Shown here: positions 54,669 through 64,000 of the stretch, one piece after another
Layout: each line of letters opens with the position of its first letter
Position numbering within the stretch: the first letter of the stretch is position 1
Origin: Microaerobacter geothermalis
Lineage (GTDB): Bacteria > Bacillota > Bacilli > DSM-22679
Reading direction: 5' to 3'
Length of the DNA: 64,000 nucleotides
Assembly (NCBI RefSeq): GCF_021608135.1
Contig: NZ_JAKIHL010000001.1
Location: 1-64,000 of the forward strand
Made by a program: the position numbers and the translations under genes
The notes under the pieces: model-generated
Told to the model about the DNA's origin: nothing
Seen by the model: only the letters and a program-made list of their open reading frames with translations
Database searches by the model: none

Positions 54669-54706
54669 ACCATCTGGCAAGAACCATGGTTTCCCCTTAT
54701 TTTTTG
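54661..54706. terminator. Bidirectional terminator between convergent genes
   Basis: GGGGTAAACCAT pairs imperfectly with ATGGTTTCCCC and is followed by TTATTTTTT, between the SufR-like gene and the HD-GYP gene. Confidence 0.75.
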
Positions 54707-54710
54707 GATC

Positions 54711-56816
54711 TTAAATGTAAAGTTTAGTAAAGGGTTTCGATGACTGATTATTCTGGCTACCGGAATCCTTGATTTCATACAGGATTTCCAAAGGAATGGT
54801 TAAGAAACCATTTACACAGCTGGGACAAAATTGGCTACCGGAACATTCCTTGATCACTTCAATGGCATGTTCCACAGGAAGGGCTCTTTTATATGGCCGT
54901 TCACTGGTAATGGCATCAAAGGCGTCGGCAATGGCAAATATTCTGGCCGCCAAGGGTATGTCATTTCCTTTTAAACCCATTGGATAACCTTTTCCATCTA
55001 TCCGTTCATGATGATAAAGGACAACATCCGTCGCTCCTTCCAAAAATTCAATCCCTTTGATCATGTCAAAACCAATCTCAGGATGTTTCTTCATGATTTC
55101 CCACTCTTCTTTGGTTAATTTTCCAGGTTTTAAGAGGATCGCATCAGGGATACCAATTTTCCCAATATCATGGAGCAAGGCCCCCCAACGAAGTTTTGTT
55201 CTTTCACCTTCACTTAAATGAAGGGCATCGGCAATGGCCATACTATAAGCAACAACCCTTTCAGAGTGCCCTTCTGTTTCAGAATCCTTTTTGTCCAAAG
55301 CAGCGGTTAATGCTTTAACAATGGCCAGATTGCTTCTTTCCAATTCTTTCTGTTTTATTTTTCGATTAATGTATGTTCCCAATTGACTCAAGAGTTGAAA
55401 ATTAATTTCACAAGATTTCTGAGTAAATCGATTTCTATTTTTCTTGTCAGCCACCAACAAAATTCCATTCACTCTCCTTTCGATGGCGTCCATCAAGGGT
55501 ATTATCGCTGCTGATTGCACCTGCAATTGTTTTAAATTGGAGTGAACTTCTCCCAGATCAGCAATCGAATGGAAGGTTAGTGTTTTGTTTTGAATAAAAG
55601 AAGTGATCAAAGGTGAATGGTCCGTTAAAGGAAATGGAGGCATTTCATAAGTTTGATGGTTGATCATTTTTAACGTAAGTTCCTCATCATTCATAATAAA
55701 GAAGAAAACGTGATCTAGCTCCAGGTATCTTTCCATCACCTTTGAAGAGATCCTTAAAATTTCCTCTATATCCCTGTCCCTTAATAAATGCTCACCGATA
55801 TACTTCACCATCTTTTTCGCTTTTCTTTTCTGTTCTTCGAAATTATAACGGATAACATGTTCAATCAGGGGGCTCAGCTGGACTGCCAAGTTATTTAATT
55901 GTTTGACTTGGGTTTGGTTAAAATGATGACAATCTTCCGCGTATAAGTGAATGGCACCCACTGGTTTGTTATGCAATGTTAGTGGAAGACGCAGAACAGA
56001 TTGAAAGCAAACATTGCAGAAAAAGGACTCCTCATAATAATGGATACTTCCATTTAGTTGGTTGTCAAGCATATACGAATTCGATTCCAATAATTTTTTC
56101 GTTGCGGAGCCTTTGGCAGGCAAAAAGGATTTTTTCAGGACTAATAATTGGTGATTTAAATAAAGGGGGTAACAAATAATTTCTTCTTCCCGGTATGGAT
56201 GGGGAATGGTAATGAGCAAACCGTCAAACTGAACCAGATTTTTCAATTCGTTTACGAGTTGAGGATATATTTCCGTCAAATTTCGATGGGAAGCAACTAA
56301 TGAAGAAATTTTGTTTTGTATCATAAGGTGGCGGAATTGAATGGAATGGTTTACCGCAATCGTTAAACTTTGTACAATAGATGTAAGAAATTGAATCTCG
56401 TCGGGAAGAAATGCGGTTTCCTTAGATGATCCAATCATTACAACACCATAGCTCTGCTCATGAATAATGATGGGAGCGGCAAAAAGGTTTAAAATAGCTA
56501 ATTGGTCAATACCAAGGAGACTTGGCTGATCTGTAATTTCTTTTAGGAGAAGGGTTCTTTTTTCATGGATCACTTCATCCAAAACACTTTCTCCAAAGTG
56601 AATCGTATGATTTTCAGGAATTTGACGCTGTTGAGTTCCTTTCCTATCCTTAAGAACCAATTTCTCCCCTTCATACATGTAAACGGCGCATAGATCATAT
56701 TGTCCAATTCGTATGATTTCCTGATTAAACATTGAAAAAATTTCCTGAAGATCATATTGTGAAACCAATCGGTTGGCGATTTGGTACAGAGATTGCCATT
56801 TTAGATTACAATCCAC
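54711..56816 (-). CDS. GAF-GAF-GAF-HD-GYP protein, likely c-di-GMP phosphodiesterase
   Basis: A 701-residue cytoplasmic signalling protein. GAF-like domains are at about residues 15-150, 170-320 and 330-490; the HD-GYP domain is at about 500-690 with EGHSERVVAYS, HDIGK, KKHPEIG, HHERIDGKGYP and DAFDAITSERPYK, i.e. all metal-binding residues present. HD-GYP enzymes hydrolyse cyclic di-GMP. The end has an unusual CPSC where F-x-P-x-x-V is common (SGSQFCPSCVNGFL). The GTG at 56816 is chosen: GAAGGGA abuts the GTG at 56825 with no spacer but lies 9 bases from 56816. Confidence 0.88.
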   Translation of the reverse strand: MDCNLKWQSLYQIANRLVSQYDLQEIFSMFNQEIIRIGQYDLCAVYMYEGEKLVLKDRKGTQQRQIPENHTIHFGESVLDEVIHEKRTLLLKEITDQPSLLGIDQLAILNLFAAPIIIHEQSYGVVMIGSSKETAFLPDEIQFLTSIVQSLTIAVNHSIQFRHLMIQNKISSLVASHRNLTEIYPQLVNELKNLVQFDGLLITIPHPYREEEIICYPLYLNHQLLVLKKSFLPAKGSATKKLLESNSYMLDNQLNGSIHYYEESFFCNVCFQSVLRLPLTLHNKPVGAIHLYAEDCHHFNQTQVKQLNNLAVQLSPLIEHVIRYNFEEQKRKAKKMVKYIGEHLLRDRDIEEILRISSKVMERYLELDHVFFFIMNDEELTLKMINHQTYEMPPFPLTDHSPLITSFIQNKTLTFHSIADLGEVHSNLKQLQVQSAAIIPLMDAIERRVNGILLVADKKNRNRFTQKSCEINFQLLSQLGTYINRKIKQKELERSNLAIVKALTAALDKKDSETEGHSERVVAYSMAIADALHLSEGERTKLRWGALLHDIGKIGIPDAILLKPGKLTKEEWEIMKKHPEIGFDMIKGIEFLEGATDVVLYHHERIDGKGYPMGLKGNDIPLAARIFAIADAFDAITSERPYKRALPVEHAIEVIKECSGSQFCPSCVNGFLTIPLEILYEIKDSGSQNNQSSKPFTKLYI

Positions 56817-57192
56817 GGCATTCACTCCCTTCGGGCAATATCAAACAAGCCTCTTTCAATCAATGTTATTCGATGGAAATGATTCTTTTTCCTTTTTTCT
56901 TATAAAAAAATGTATAGTTTATAGCGGAACTAAAGATTTACACGTCCGCGAGTCGAGTTTGGCGAAGAAGTGATTAAAGTCCGCTTCGAGACTAAAGAAC
57001 GGAGCCCTCAAAAACATCAGGGTATTTCGATGATGGAGTAAGTTTGAGGACTAATTCCCGTTCTTTAGCCCCGCAGCTTCGCACGAACTCGAAGGCTGTC
57101 CTTAGTAAATTCTTTAGTTCCGTTCATAGAGAAGTTAAAAGAAAGTTTTATGTTCAACTTCTATAGAATGAAATCCTTAAAGAGAAAGGACA
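56817..57192. other. Intergenic region containing a MITE-like element
   Basis: Mostly occupied by the 198-bp inverted-repeat element (56925-57122). The remainder has the ribosome binding sites of the two divergent genes and A/T-rich promoter DNA. Confidence 0.5.
56925..57122. mobile_element. 198-bp MITE-like inverted-repeat element, copy F
   Basis: Terminal inverted repeats CGGAACTAAAGA / TCTTTAGTTCCG, with imperfect pairing continuing inward (ATTTACACGTCC...GTCGAGTTTGGCGAAG against its counterpart) and a second, inner inverted repeat (CTAAAGAACGG...CCCTCAAA with TTTGAGGACTAATTCCCG). No coding sequence. Likely a non-autonomous transposable element; no clear target duplication was found. Confidence 0.65.
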
Positions 57193-57978
57193 ATGAGGAT
57201 GAAACAATATTTACAGTACATCATTGATTTGGATGGAACGATGTATAGGGGGAAAGATGTAATACCGGAAGCTCCTCTTTTTGTTCATTGGTTGATTGAA
57301 AAAAAATATGATTACATTTTTTTAACCAATAATTCATCCAAAACACCGGATCAAGTAGCAGATGATCTGAATCGTTTCCACATTCCCTGTGAGCCCCGGC
57401 AAGTAATCACAAGCAGCATGGTAACGGCCCACTATATTTCAACTGGAGGGAAGGGAAGTCGGGTGTATGCCATTGGAGAAGAGGGGTTGATGGAAGCATT
57501 GCGTAAAGAGGGATTTATCTGGGATGAGAAAAATCCTGACTATGTAATTTGTGGGATTGACAGGAATTTCACCTATGAAAAAATGGCCATTGCCTGTCTG
57601 GCTATCAGAAAGGGAGCCCAATTTATTTCCACCAATGGGGATGCGGTCCTTCCCACTGAAAGGGGAATGTTGCCAGGAAATGGTTCGCTAACAGCAGCCA
57701 TAGCAAAGGCGTCGGATGCTCAACCTGTTTTTATTGGCAAGCCTGAAGCCACAATGATCAAGTATGCGCTTGAGCAAATAGGAGGAATAAAGGAACAGGC
57801 TCTCATGGTAGGAGATAATCTTCATACAGATATTCTCTCAGGAATTCGGGCCGGCATAGATACTTTGTTTGTTTTGACCGGTTACAGCAAAGTAGAAGAT
57901 ATTGATAAGTATGGAATTGTTCCAAATTATATAGTCAATCATTTAGGTGAATGGATGGAGAAGATGGATCGAGGCTAA
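57193..57978 (+). CDS. yutF: HAD-IIA family phosphatase YutF
   Basis: A 261-residue HAD phosphatase of the NagD/YutF group: DLDGTMYRG (catalytic Asp), FLTNNSSKTP (motif II), and GKPEATMIKYALE...MVGDNLHTDILSGIRAGIDTLFVLTGY (motifs III/IV). Such enzymes act on nucleotide monophosphates or sugar phosphates. Start 57193 or 57199, both downstream of GAGAAAGGA. Overlaps the convergent yutG by 4 bases at the stop codons. Order yutF-yutG as in B. subtilis. Confidence 0.92.
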   Translation: MRMKQYLQYIIDLDGTMYRGKDVIPEAPLFVHWLIEKKYDYIFLTNNSSKTPDQVADDLNRFHIPCEPRQVITSSMVTAHYISTGGKGSRVYAIGEEGLMEALRKEGFIWDEKNPDYVICGIDRNFTYEKMAIACLAIRKGAQFISTNGDAVLPTERGMLPGNGSLTAAIAKASDAQPVFIGKPEATMIKYALEQIGGIKEQALMVGDNLHTDILSGIRAGIDTLFVLTGYSKVEDIDKYGIVPNYIVNHLGEWMEKMDRG

Positions 57979-58475
57979 TCTTGGTTCCCCCATTTCGAAT
58001 GGGCAAGGCGACTGGAAGCAGCCGCAGCAATCGCTCCGACAATGTCGTCTAAAAAGGTATTTACTTTTCCTGTGGATTTATCATTTAATCTTTCCAGTAT
58101 TCCTGGTTTCACCTTGTCGATGTAGCCATAATTGGTAAAGCCAATACTTCCGTATATGTTAATAATGGAAAGTGCCATGGTTTCATCCACTCCATAAAGC
58201 CCCTCGTCTCTTTTGACCATTGATAAAAGGGGTTCGTCCAAGTGATTATTTTCAGCCAGCAGATCCAGATGGATTCCAGTAATAATCGTATTTTGCACTT
58301 CTCGCTTATTTAAGACTTTATCGATATTATAGATACAGTCTTCGACACTTAATTGAGGAAAGTAATCCTGTTGCAGAAATTGAACCAGTTCTACCAAATG
58401 GTCCATGGTTACTCCTCGCTCTGACAACAGTTCCAATGCTTTTTCTTTTACATCTTTTTCTTTAACCATTCCCAT
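57975..58475 (-). CDS. yutG: PgpA-family phosphatase YutG
   Basis: A 166-residue protein with the PgpA fold pattern seen in YutG: SINIYGSIGFTNYGYIDK, and the C-terminal FLDDIVGAIAAAASSRLAH, which carries the Asp-Asp pair. PgpA dephosphorylates phosphatidylglycerophosphate, but YutG-type proteins are soluble-looking, so the real substrate is uncertain. AGGGGAAG precedes the ATG at 58475. Confidence 0.88.
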   Translation of the reverse strand: MGMVKEKDVKEKALELLSERGVTMDHLVELVQFLQQDYFPQLSVEDCIYNIDKVLNKREVQNTIITGIHLDLLAENNHLDEPLLSMVKRDEGLYGVDETMALSIINIYGSIGFTNYGYIDKVKPGILERLNDKSTGKVNTFLDDIVGAIAAAASSRLAHSKWGNQD

Positions 58476-58503
58476 ATCTATTCTTCCCCTTCCGTGGTTT
58501 GAT

Positions 58504-58610
58504 GGCTCCGTTCATTTGTCGCGGAGCGTCAGTTTGAGGGCTAATTCCCGTTCTCTAGCCCACATTTTTATATCAATTTGAGATCCTTCGGTGGATGTTT
58601 AGTTCAACTT
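58504..58610 (+). repeat. Dispersed repeat, copy G
   Basis: AGTTTGAGGGCTAATTCCCG plus TTCTCTAGCCC matches the inner arm of the 198-bp element, and ATCAATTTGAGATCCTTCGG then GGATGTTTAGTTC is a decayed core. Located between yutG and the SDR gene. Confidence 0.6.
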
Positions 58611-58708
58611 GTATAGTGTATCAACGAATATTCTCTCCCGAGATGAAAGGGTTTATTAATAAATAAAGAGGGAAAATAATGATAAGCATATTGTGAAAGG
58701 AGATTTAT

Positions 58709-59485
58709 ATGGGACAACATCCTGTGGCTTTAGTGACAGGGGGAGCAAAAGGGCTTGGATATATGACGTGCATTCAAATGGCCAAGGATGGCTGTAATAT
58801 TGTGGTTAATTATCGTCATGATAGAGAAAGAGCGCAGCAAATATGCATTCAATTGGAGAAATATGGAATTGTTGCTGTGGCCATTAAAGGAGATGTCGGG
58901 AGCGAAAAGGACAATGAAGAGTTAATAAAACAAGTCCTTAACCGATTTGAAAAGGTGGATATCCTGATTCATAATGCCGGACCATACATATTTGCAAAGA
59001 AAAAAATGACAGAATATACCATTGAGGAATGGAATCAGGTGATAAACGGTAATCTTTTTAGTTTTTTTCATCTAGCTAAACTAGTTCTACCCCATATGAG
59101 GCGCCAAAAATGGGGAAGAATTATCTCAATGGGATTTGACCGTGCCCAAACGGCACCTCCCTGGCCATTTCGCTCGATTTATGCAGCGGCCAAGGTAGGA
59201 TTAGTCTCATTAACCAAAACATTGGCTTTAGAGGAGGCAAAAAATGGGATAACGGTAAACATGGTTTGCCCAGGTGATATTATCGATCCTTTCAAAGAAG
59301 AAACCATTCAACGTGTTCGCAAAATGGAGGATCGGGAAGTACCGGTGGGAAGACCAGGAACTGGAGAGGATATTGCCAGGGTAATTTCCTTTTTGTGCCA
59401 TCCTGATTCAGATTTCATTACGGGAAATGTGGTGGAAGTAACCGGGGGTAGAGATGTGTTGGGTAAACACAGACAGGATTTATGA
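58709..59485 (+). CDS. Short-chain dehydrogenase/reductase
   Basis: A 258-residue SDR: TGGAKGLGYM cofactor motif, HNAGPYIFA, and the active-site YAAAK in RSIYAAAKVGLVSL. The end EVTGGRDVLG is typical of FabG-like enzymes. The substrate is not predictable. AAAGGAG precedes the ATG. The gene is likely transcribed alone or with the Nudix gene 63 bases downstream. Confidence 0.9.
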   Translation: MGQHPVALVTGGAKGLGYMTCIQMAKDGCNIVVNYRHDRERAQQICIQLEKYGIVAVAIKGDVGSEKDNEELIKQVLNRFEKVDILIHNAGPYIFAKKKMTEYTIEEWNQVINGNLFSFFHLAKLVLPHMRRQKWGRIISMGFDRAQTAPPWPFRSIYAAAKVGLVSLTKTLALEEAKNGITVNMVCPGDIIDPFKEETIQRVRKMEDREVPVGRPGTGEDIARVISFLCHPDSDFITGNVVEVTGGRDVLGKHRQDL

Positions 59486-59548
59486 ATAACCGACTTCACC
59501 AAAGGTTTGGCATAAGTCCGGTATAAAATATTGAAAGGGAGAGACGGA

Positions 59549-60025
59549 TTGGAGTATCAATTTTTTGATTTTAAAGGTAATTTGGTGAAACTTACATTTT
59601 TAAAGGAGAATGCTTCTAGAAAGCCAGGTCATGTGTTAGTGTTTCCCTTGTATCTGGGTGGGGTGGTAATGACAAATCATAAAATCCGAGGATTAGAGCT
59701 TCCGGGAGGAAAAATGGAAGAGGGGGAAATCCCTGTTCAGGCAGCAATCCGTGAAACCTTCGAAGAAACAGGGGCTGTTTTAGAGGAAATTAAGTGGATA
59801 GGACAGTATCAAGTATATCAAAGAAATGGTGAAGGTTTGCTTATTAAGTCCATTTATTTGGGACAGGTGGAATATTTCATGCCCCTTCCGCCGGATTCCG
59901 AAGCCTTGGGATATGAAATATTTCATGATAAACCCCAAGTAGAAGAGCCGAAATTTAGTTTTATTGTAAAGGATGATGTATTTCAGTATTTATGGAAAAA
60001 GGTGATGGAAAAAGGGAACGAATGA
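59549..60025 (+). CDS. YtkD-like Nudix hydrolase
   Basis: A 158-residue Nudix enzyme, the same length as B. subtilis YtkD, and alike at the start (YQFFDFKGNLVKLTF), around the Nudix box (ELPGGKMEEGEIPVQAAIRETFEETGA) and near the end (KFSFIVKDDV). YtkD removes pyrophosphate from 8-oxo-dGTP and RNA 5' ends. The TTG at 59549 is chosen because AAGGGAG lies 7 bases upstream; the TTG at 59531 lacks a site. Confidence 0.85.
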   Translation: MEYQFFDFKGNLVKLTFLKENASRKPGHVLVFPLYLGGVVMTNHKIRGLELPGGKMEEGEIPVQAAIRETFEETGAVLEEIKWIGQYQVYQRNGEGLLIKSIYLGQVEYFMPLPPDSEALGYEIFHDKPQVEEPKFSFIVKDDVFQYLWKKVMEKGNE

Positions 60026-60114
60026 TAGGCAGATCCCCAACACCCTGCATAGACTATTAAAGGAGCATAATTTAATTGCTAACGGGCAAGATTTGAATGA
60101 AGTAGGAGGTTGGG

Positions 60115-61116
60115 ATGATGTCTAGCTTAAATCGTGAGGAAGCTATTTTTCATCAGGCATACGGGATTGATGTATCTGAACTGGAAGTCATTGAAGAGGG
60201 TAAGTACCTACATCAAGATGGTGGCTTCTTTTTTGAATTAAAAAGAGTAAAGAGAAAAGAGCTGATGAAGGGACAATTGATCTCTCGTTTTGTAAAAAAG
60301 TGCAGCGAGGCTTTTTCTCAATTTCAAATTCCCTCCGTTTGTTTTAGCAAAAATGGGAAAGCCATGATAAAAAAACAGGGTCTGAATTATATGTTATGGA
60401 AGATCCCTCACTCTTCTTACACAGACAATATTTGTCCGGAGAAATGGGGAGAACAGCTAGCTTTGTTCCACCGCTTTAGCCAGGAGATTTTTACTGAAGA
60501 CTCAGGATTGGAAAAGATTTTTGTTAAGGATGGAACAAGAAGTGAAAGCTGGCTAAACAGGCGAAAAAGATTACTTGCTTGGCGAGATAAAGTTGAATTA
60601 AAAAACAGGTTATCTGAAAATGAAATCATTTTGGTGAAGCACTTTTCTTATGTATCCACCTTGATAGATACGGCAATATCGATTGTTGGCGAATCGGAAG
60701 AGATAGGGGAGAAGGCACTTATTCTATCTGAACATAAGAGGATTGGTTGGGATGGACTACTATATTACCTAAATCATCCCATGGATTGGTGGATAGGAGA
60801 TCGAACAGAGGATATCGCTTCCTTTGTTAAGGACTTTTATTTATACGGATCATATGAATTGGAAGAAGTAGCCCTGTTTATTGAAAGTTATCAAAGGGGA
60901 TACGGGGTTTCTTTTTCAGAGGCGGAATGGAAGAGGATCATTGCCCAATTCATCTACCCCAGGGATATTTTACTGATGGATGAAAGAAGATTGCATGATT
61001 TTGTCTTATCGGAAGAAAGGAAAGAAAAAAAATTAAAACGAATGATCTCTTATATCATGGATCAAGGAACCCTTTCATTTCCCAAAATAGAATGGCTAAT
61101 GAAAAACGTGGGATAA
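60115..61116 (+). CDS. yutH: Spore coat-associated protein YutH
   Basis: A 333-residue protein related to the YutH/CotS/CotI group, kinase-like spore coat proteins. Recognised by its length, the AEWKRIIAQFIYPRDILLMDERRLHDF segment and its position between yutG and yutI. The kinase-type catalytic loop is not conserved, as usual for YutH. AGGAGG precedes tandem ATG codons at 60115/60118. Confidence 0.85.
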   Translation: MMSSLNREEAIFHQAYGIDVSELEVIEEGKYLHQDGGFFFELKRVKRKELMKGQLISRFVKKCSEAFSQFQIPSVCFSKNGKAMIKKQGLNYMLWKIPHSSYTDNICPEKWGEQLALFHRFSQEIFTEDSGLEKIFVKDGTRSESWLNRRKRLLAWRDKVELKNRLSENEIILVKHFSYVSTLIDTAISIVGESEEIGEKALILSEHKRIGWDGLLYYLNHPMDWWIGDRTEDIASFVKDFYLYGSYELEEVALFIESYQRGYGVSFSEAEWKRIIAQFIYPRDILLMDERRLHDFVLSEERKEKKLKRMISYIMDQGTLSFPKIEWLMKNVG

Positions 61117-61135
61117 AACGATCCCACGTTTTTTC
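61105..61135. terminator. Terminator of yutH
   Basis: A 10-bp perfect stem AACGTGGGAT/ATCCCACGTT, 6-nt loop, followed by TTTTTCTCTT. The stem overlaps the yutH stop. Confidence 0.85.
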
Positions 61136-61189
61136 TCTTGCCTCTCACTTCTGAACTACCTGAACTAACATTTTCGCGGTTTTTTGTTC

Positions 61190-61417
61190 TTAGAACACTT
61201 GTTCCACACTTTTGACTCCTGGGACTTCTTCCATTAGGGCACGCTCAATCCCAGCTTTAAGGGTAATGGTGGAACTGGGGCAACTTCCGCATGCACCTAA
61301 CAATCTCACCTTAACAATTCCTTCATCCACACCCATTAATTCGACGTCTCCGCCGTCACGTTGAATATATGGACGAAGTTTGTCTAAAACTTCTTGAACT
61401 TGTTCAGTCATTGACAT
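61190..61417 (-). CDS. yutI: NifU C-terminal domain protein (YutI, Fe-S carrier)
   Basis: A 75-residue Nfu-type protein: [19 protein letters not shown] and the cluster-binding CGSCPSS motif. It carries 4Fe-4S clusters from the scaffold to target proteins, so it works with the suf system and lipA in the same window. AAAGGAG lies upstream of the ATG at 61417. Confidence 0.95.
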   Translation of the reverse strand: MSMTEQVQEVLDKLRPYIQRDGGDVELMGVDEGIVKVRLLGACGSCPSSTITLKAGIERALMEEVPGVKSVEQVF

Positions 61418-61559
61418 GATTCATACACTCCTTTCTTTCCTAATTATAATATCCTTTCTACAATAAATCCATGTCTAACTACACATTTGTTGATAACTGA
61501 TAAATCATGGTAAAATATTAAGATCAATTGACCTTAGGGAGTAATAGGAGTTGGGATGG

Positions 61560-62486
61560 ATGAAAAAGATCTACTCAAATGTTAAAGAATTAATTGGTAA
61601 TACTCCTCTTATGGAAATTACCCAATTTCCTCTTCAAAATCGGGTGCGTCTGTTTGCCAAACTGGAATTTTTTAATCCAGGAGGAAGTATTAAAGATCGG
61701 CTGGGATTGGAACTGTTAGCTGATGCGGAAGCTTCCGGCAAATTAAAGCCAGGTGGAACCATCATTGAACCGACCGCAGGAAATACCGGCATTGGTATTG
61801 CATTAGCTGCTGTTGGCAGAGGATACAAGGTAATTTTTACCGTACCGGAGAAATTTTCCCTTGAAAAGCAGGAGTTAATGAAAGCTTTGGGAGCAACCAT
61901 TATCCATACGCCTACAGAAGATGGAATGACCGGAGCCATAGCCAAGGCTAAGGAACTGGCAAAAGAAATTCCCGACAGCTTTGTTCCCCAGCAGTTTGCC
62001 AATCCGGCCAATCCGGATGCTTACTATAAGACTGCCGGCCCGGAAATATGGATGCAGCTGGATGGCCATGTGGATATCTTTGTTGCCGGGGCTGGGACGG
62101 GTGGTACTTTTATGGGTATTGCTAGATATTTAAAGGAAAGGAATCCTGACTGTAAAACTGTCATTGTAGAGCCGGAAGGGTCAATTATTGGAGGGGGAGA
62201 AGCAGGACCCCATAAAACAGAAGGGATTGGTATGGAATTCCTTCCTCCATATATGGATACATCTTATTTTGATGAAATTTATACGATATCTGATGAGGAG
62301 GCCTTCGATTTGGTGAAGGAATTGGCTCTAAAGGAAGGGCTTTTAGTAGGTAGTTCTTCTGGAGCGGCTCTGGCTGCATCGTTAAAGGAGGCTCAAAAGG
62401 CGAAACCAGGTACTCATATTGTTACCATTTTTCCTGACGGCAGTGAAAGATATTTAAGCAAGAAAATTTATCAGGGGGGAATCTAA
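61560..62486 (+). CDS. mccA: O-acetylserine-dependent cystathionine beta-synthase MccA
   Basis: A 308-residue PLP enzyme of the cysteine synthase family. KLEFFNPGGSIKDRLGLELL has the Schiff-base Lys, PTAGNTGIGIALAA the substrate loop, and GTGGTFMGIARYLKE the phosphate cup. It is followed without a gap by mccB, the standard reverse transsulfuration pair (yrhA-yrhB in B. subtilis) that makes cysteine from homocysteine. The ATG at 61560 follows TAGGAG; a TTG at 61551 abuts that site. Confidence 0.92.
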   Translation: MKKIYSNVKELIGNTPLMEITQFPLQNRVRLFAKLEFFNPGGSIKDRLGLELLADAEASGKLKPGGTIIEPTAGNTGIGIALAAVGRGYKVIFTVPEKFSLEKQELMKALGATIIHTPTEDGMTGAIAKAKELAKEIPDSFVPQQFANPANPDAYYKTAGPEIWMQLDGHVDIFVAGAGTGGTFMGIARYLKERNPDCKTVIVEPEGSIIGGGEAGPHKTEGIGMEFLPPYMDTSYFDEIYTISDEEAFDLVKELALKEGLLVGSSSGAALAASLKEAQKAKPGTHIVTIFPDGSERYLSKKIYQGGI

Positions 62487-63617
<1,131 letters not shown>

Positions 63618-63620
<3 letters not shown>

Positions 63621-63647
63621 GTCCGATGAATCGGGCTTATTTTTTTA
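63618..63647 (+). terminator. Terminator of mccAB
   Basis: TAAGTCCGA pairs with TCGGGCTTA (one G-T pair) around TGAA, followed by a T-run. It overlaps the mccB stop. Confidence 0.85.
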
Positions 63648-63713
63648 TCTTTGGAAGACATACTAAATATGTGGACATATCGTTTTAGTCAAACAAAAAG
63701 GAGGAGATATTTC

Positions 63714-64000
63714 GTGAAGCCAGAGGGGATGCTGGACCACGAATCTTTGGTTCTTATTTTGACGGCAATCATCATGGGCACCCTGGCCAGGTGGTTGACG
63801 ATTAAAGAAGATTACAGACAGTATCCTACCTATCCGAATGGATACCTTATTCATCTAGTTACCGGATTTATTGCTTCGGCCTTGGGTGCGGTTGCCATCC
63901 CGGCACTATTAACCAAAAATTTTGTGGCGGTTACCTTTCTCACCCTTGCCATTCAACAATTCCGGGACGTTCGGAAGATGGAAAAAGAGAGTTTAAAAGA
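63714..64000 (+). CDS. YIEGIA-family membrane protein, partial (runs off the window)
   Basis: The first 95 residues of an open frame that reaches the end of the window without a stop. Features: MGTLARWLTIKEDYRQYPTYPNGYLIHLVTGFIASALGAVAIPALL and FVAVTFLTLAIQQFRDVRKMEKE, a pattern I recall from the YIEGIA family (YphB of B. subtilis), sporulation-related membrane proteins. GTG start at 63714 after AAGGAGGAG. The C-terminal part, with the name-giving motif, lies outside. Confidence 0.82.
   Translation, partial: MKPEGMLDHESLVLILTAIIMGTLARWLTIKEDYRQYPTYPNGYLIHLVTGFIASALGAVAIPALLTKNFVAVTFLTLAIQQFRDVRKMEKESLK

Overview
The window reads as chromosome of a spore-forming, low-GC member of the Bacillales (Bacillaceae-like). 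Evidence: Shine-Dalgarno sites close to AGGAGG, a sigI-rsgI pair, an S-box (SAM-I) riboswitch in front of metNIQ, a sufCDSUB operon, sporulation or spore-coat genes (yunB, yutH, lytH, a YIEGIA-family gene), and a gene backbone that, as I recall it, follows the Bacillus subtilis yus-yur-yun-yut region. No rRNA, tRNA, CRISPR array or prophage was seen.

Layout. 0.5-3.4 kb: sigma factor SigI, its membrane anti-sigma factor RsgI with a repetitive KEKEE/KEN tail, and a TPR-like protein. 3.4-6.3 kb: S-box leader and the methionine ABC importer metNIQ. 6.4-9.9 kb: flavin reductase-like protein, a class III (GSA-type) aminotransferase and an RpiR-type regulator. 10.1-15.4 kb: sufCDSUB for Fe-S cluster assembly. 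15.4-21.0 kb: JAMM peptidase, TauE/SafE exporter, YunD-like 5'-nucleotidase, a small conserved protein, uppP, a ThyX-like protein that lacks the ThyX signature, and yunB. 21.1-28.8 kb: a complete Opp/Dpp-type ABC importer and an NSS transporter with its 36-residue MetS-like subunit. 28.8-29.8 kb: lytH.

29.9-51.6 kb is an accessory block between lytH and lipA, genes that I recall as neighbours in B. subtilis. It opens with a decayed IS200/IS605 tnpB. Next come larE-larB-larC1, which make the nickel pincer cofactor; the second half of LarC (larC2) lies on the opposite strand with overlapping 3' ends. A long plus-strand cluster for sugar-acid uptake and breakdown follows: a TRAP transporter with two binding proteins, a CtBP-like D-2-hydroxyacid dehydrogenase, a LarA-superfamily enzyme that is the probable client of the cofactor, D-galactonate dehydratase, a YjhG/YagF-type dehydratase, an unassigned 313-residue protein, KDG-type kinase, KDPG-type aldolase and an IclR regulator. 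A second transcription unit holds a 2-keto-3-deoxy-pentonate dehydratase-like FAH protein, a split UxaA-type dehydratase, a semialdehyde dehydrogenase and another FAH protein. Together these could feed sugar acids both to pyruvate plus glyceraldehyde-3-phosphate (phosphorylating branch) and to 2-oxoglutarate (Weimberg-type branch), with a nickel enzyme probably adding an epimerisation step. A shared 17-bp palindrome before both transcription units is a candidate IclR operator.

51.8-64.0 kb returns to backbone: lipA, yutD, two small conserved or lipoprotein genes, a SufR-like regulator, an HD-GYP protein, yutF, yutG, an SDR, a YtkD-like Nudix enzyme, yutH, a NifU-domain protein, mccA-mccB and the start of a YIEGIA-family gene cut by the window end. 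A family of small palindromic repeats (GGAACTAAA ends, GACCCGAAGGGTC core) is scattered through intergenic gaps over the whole window, including one 198-bp MITE-like copy.
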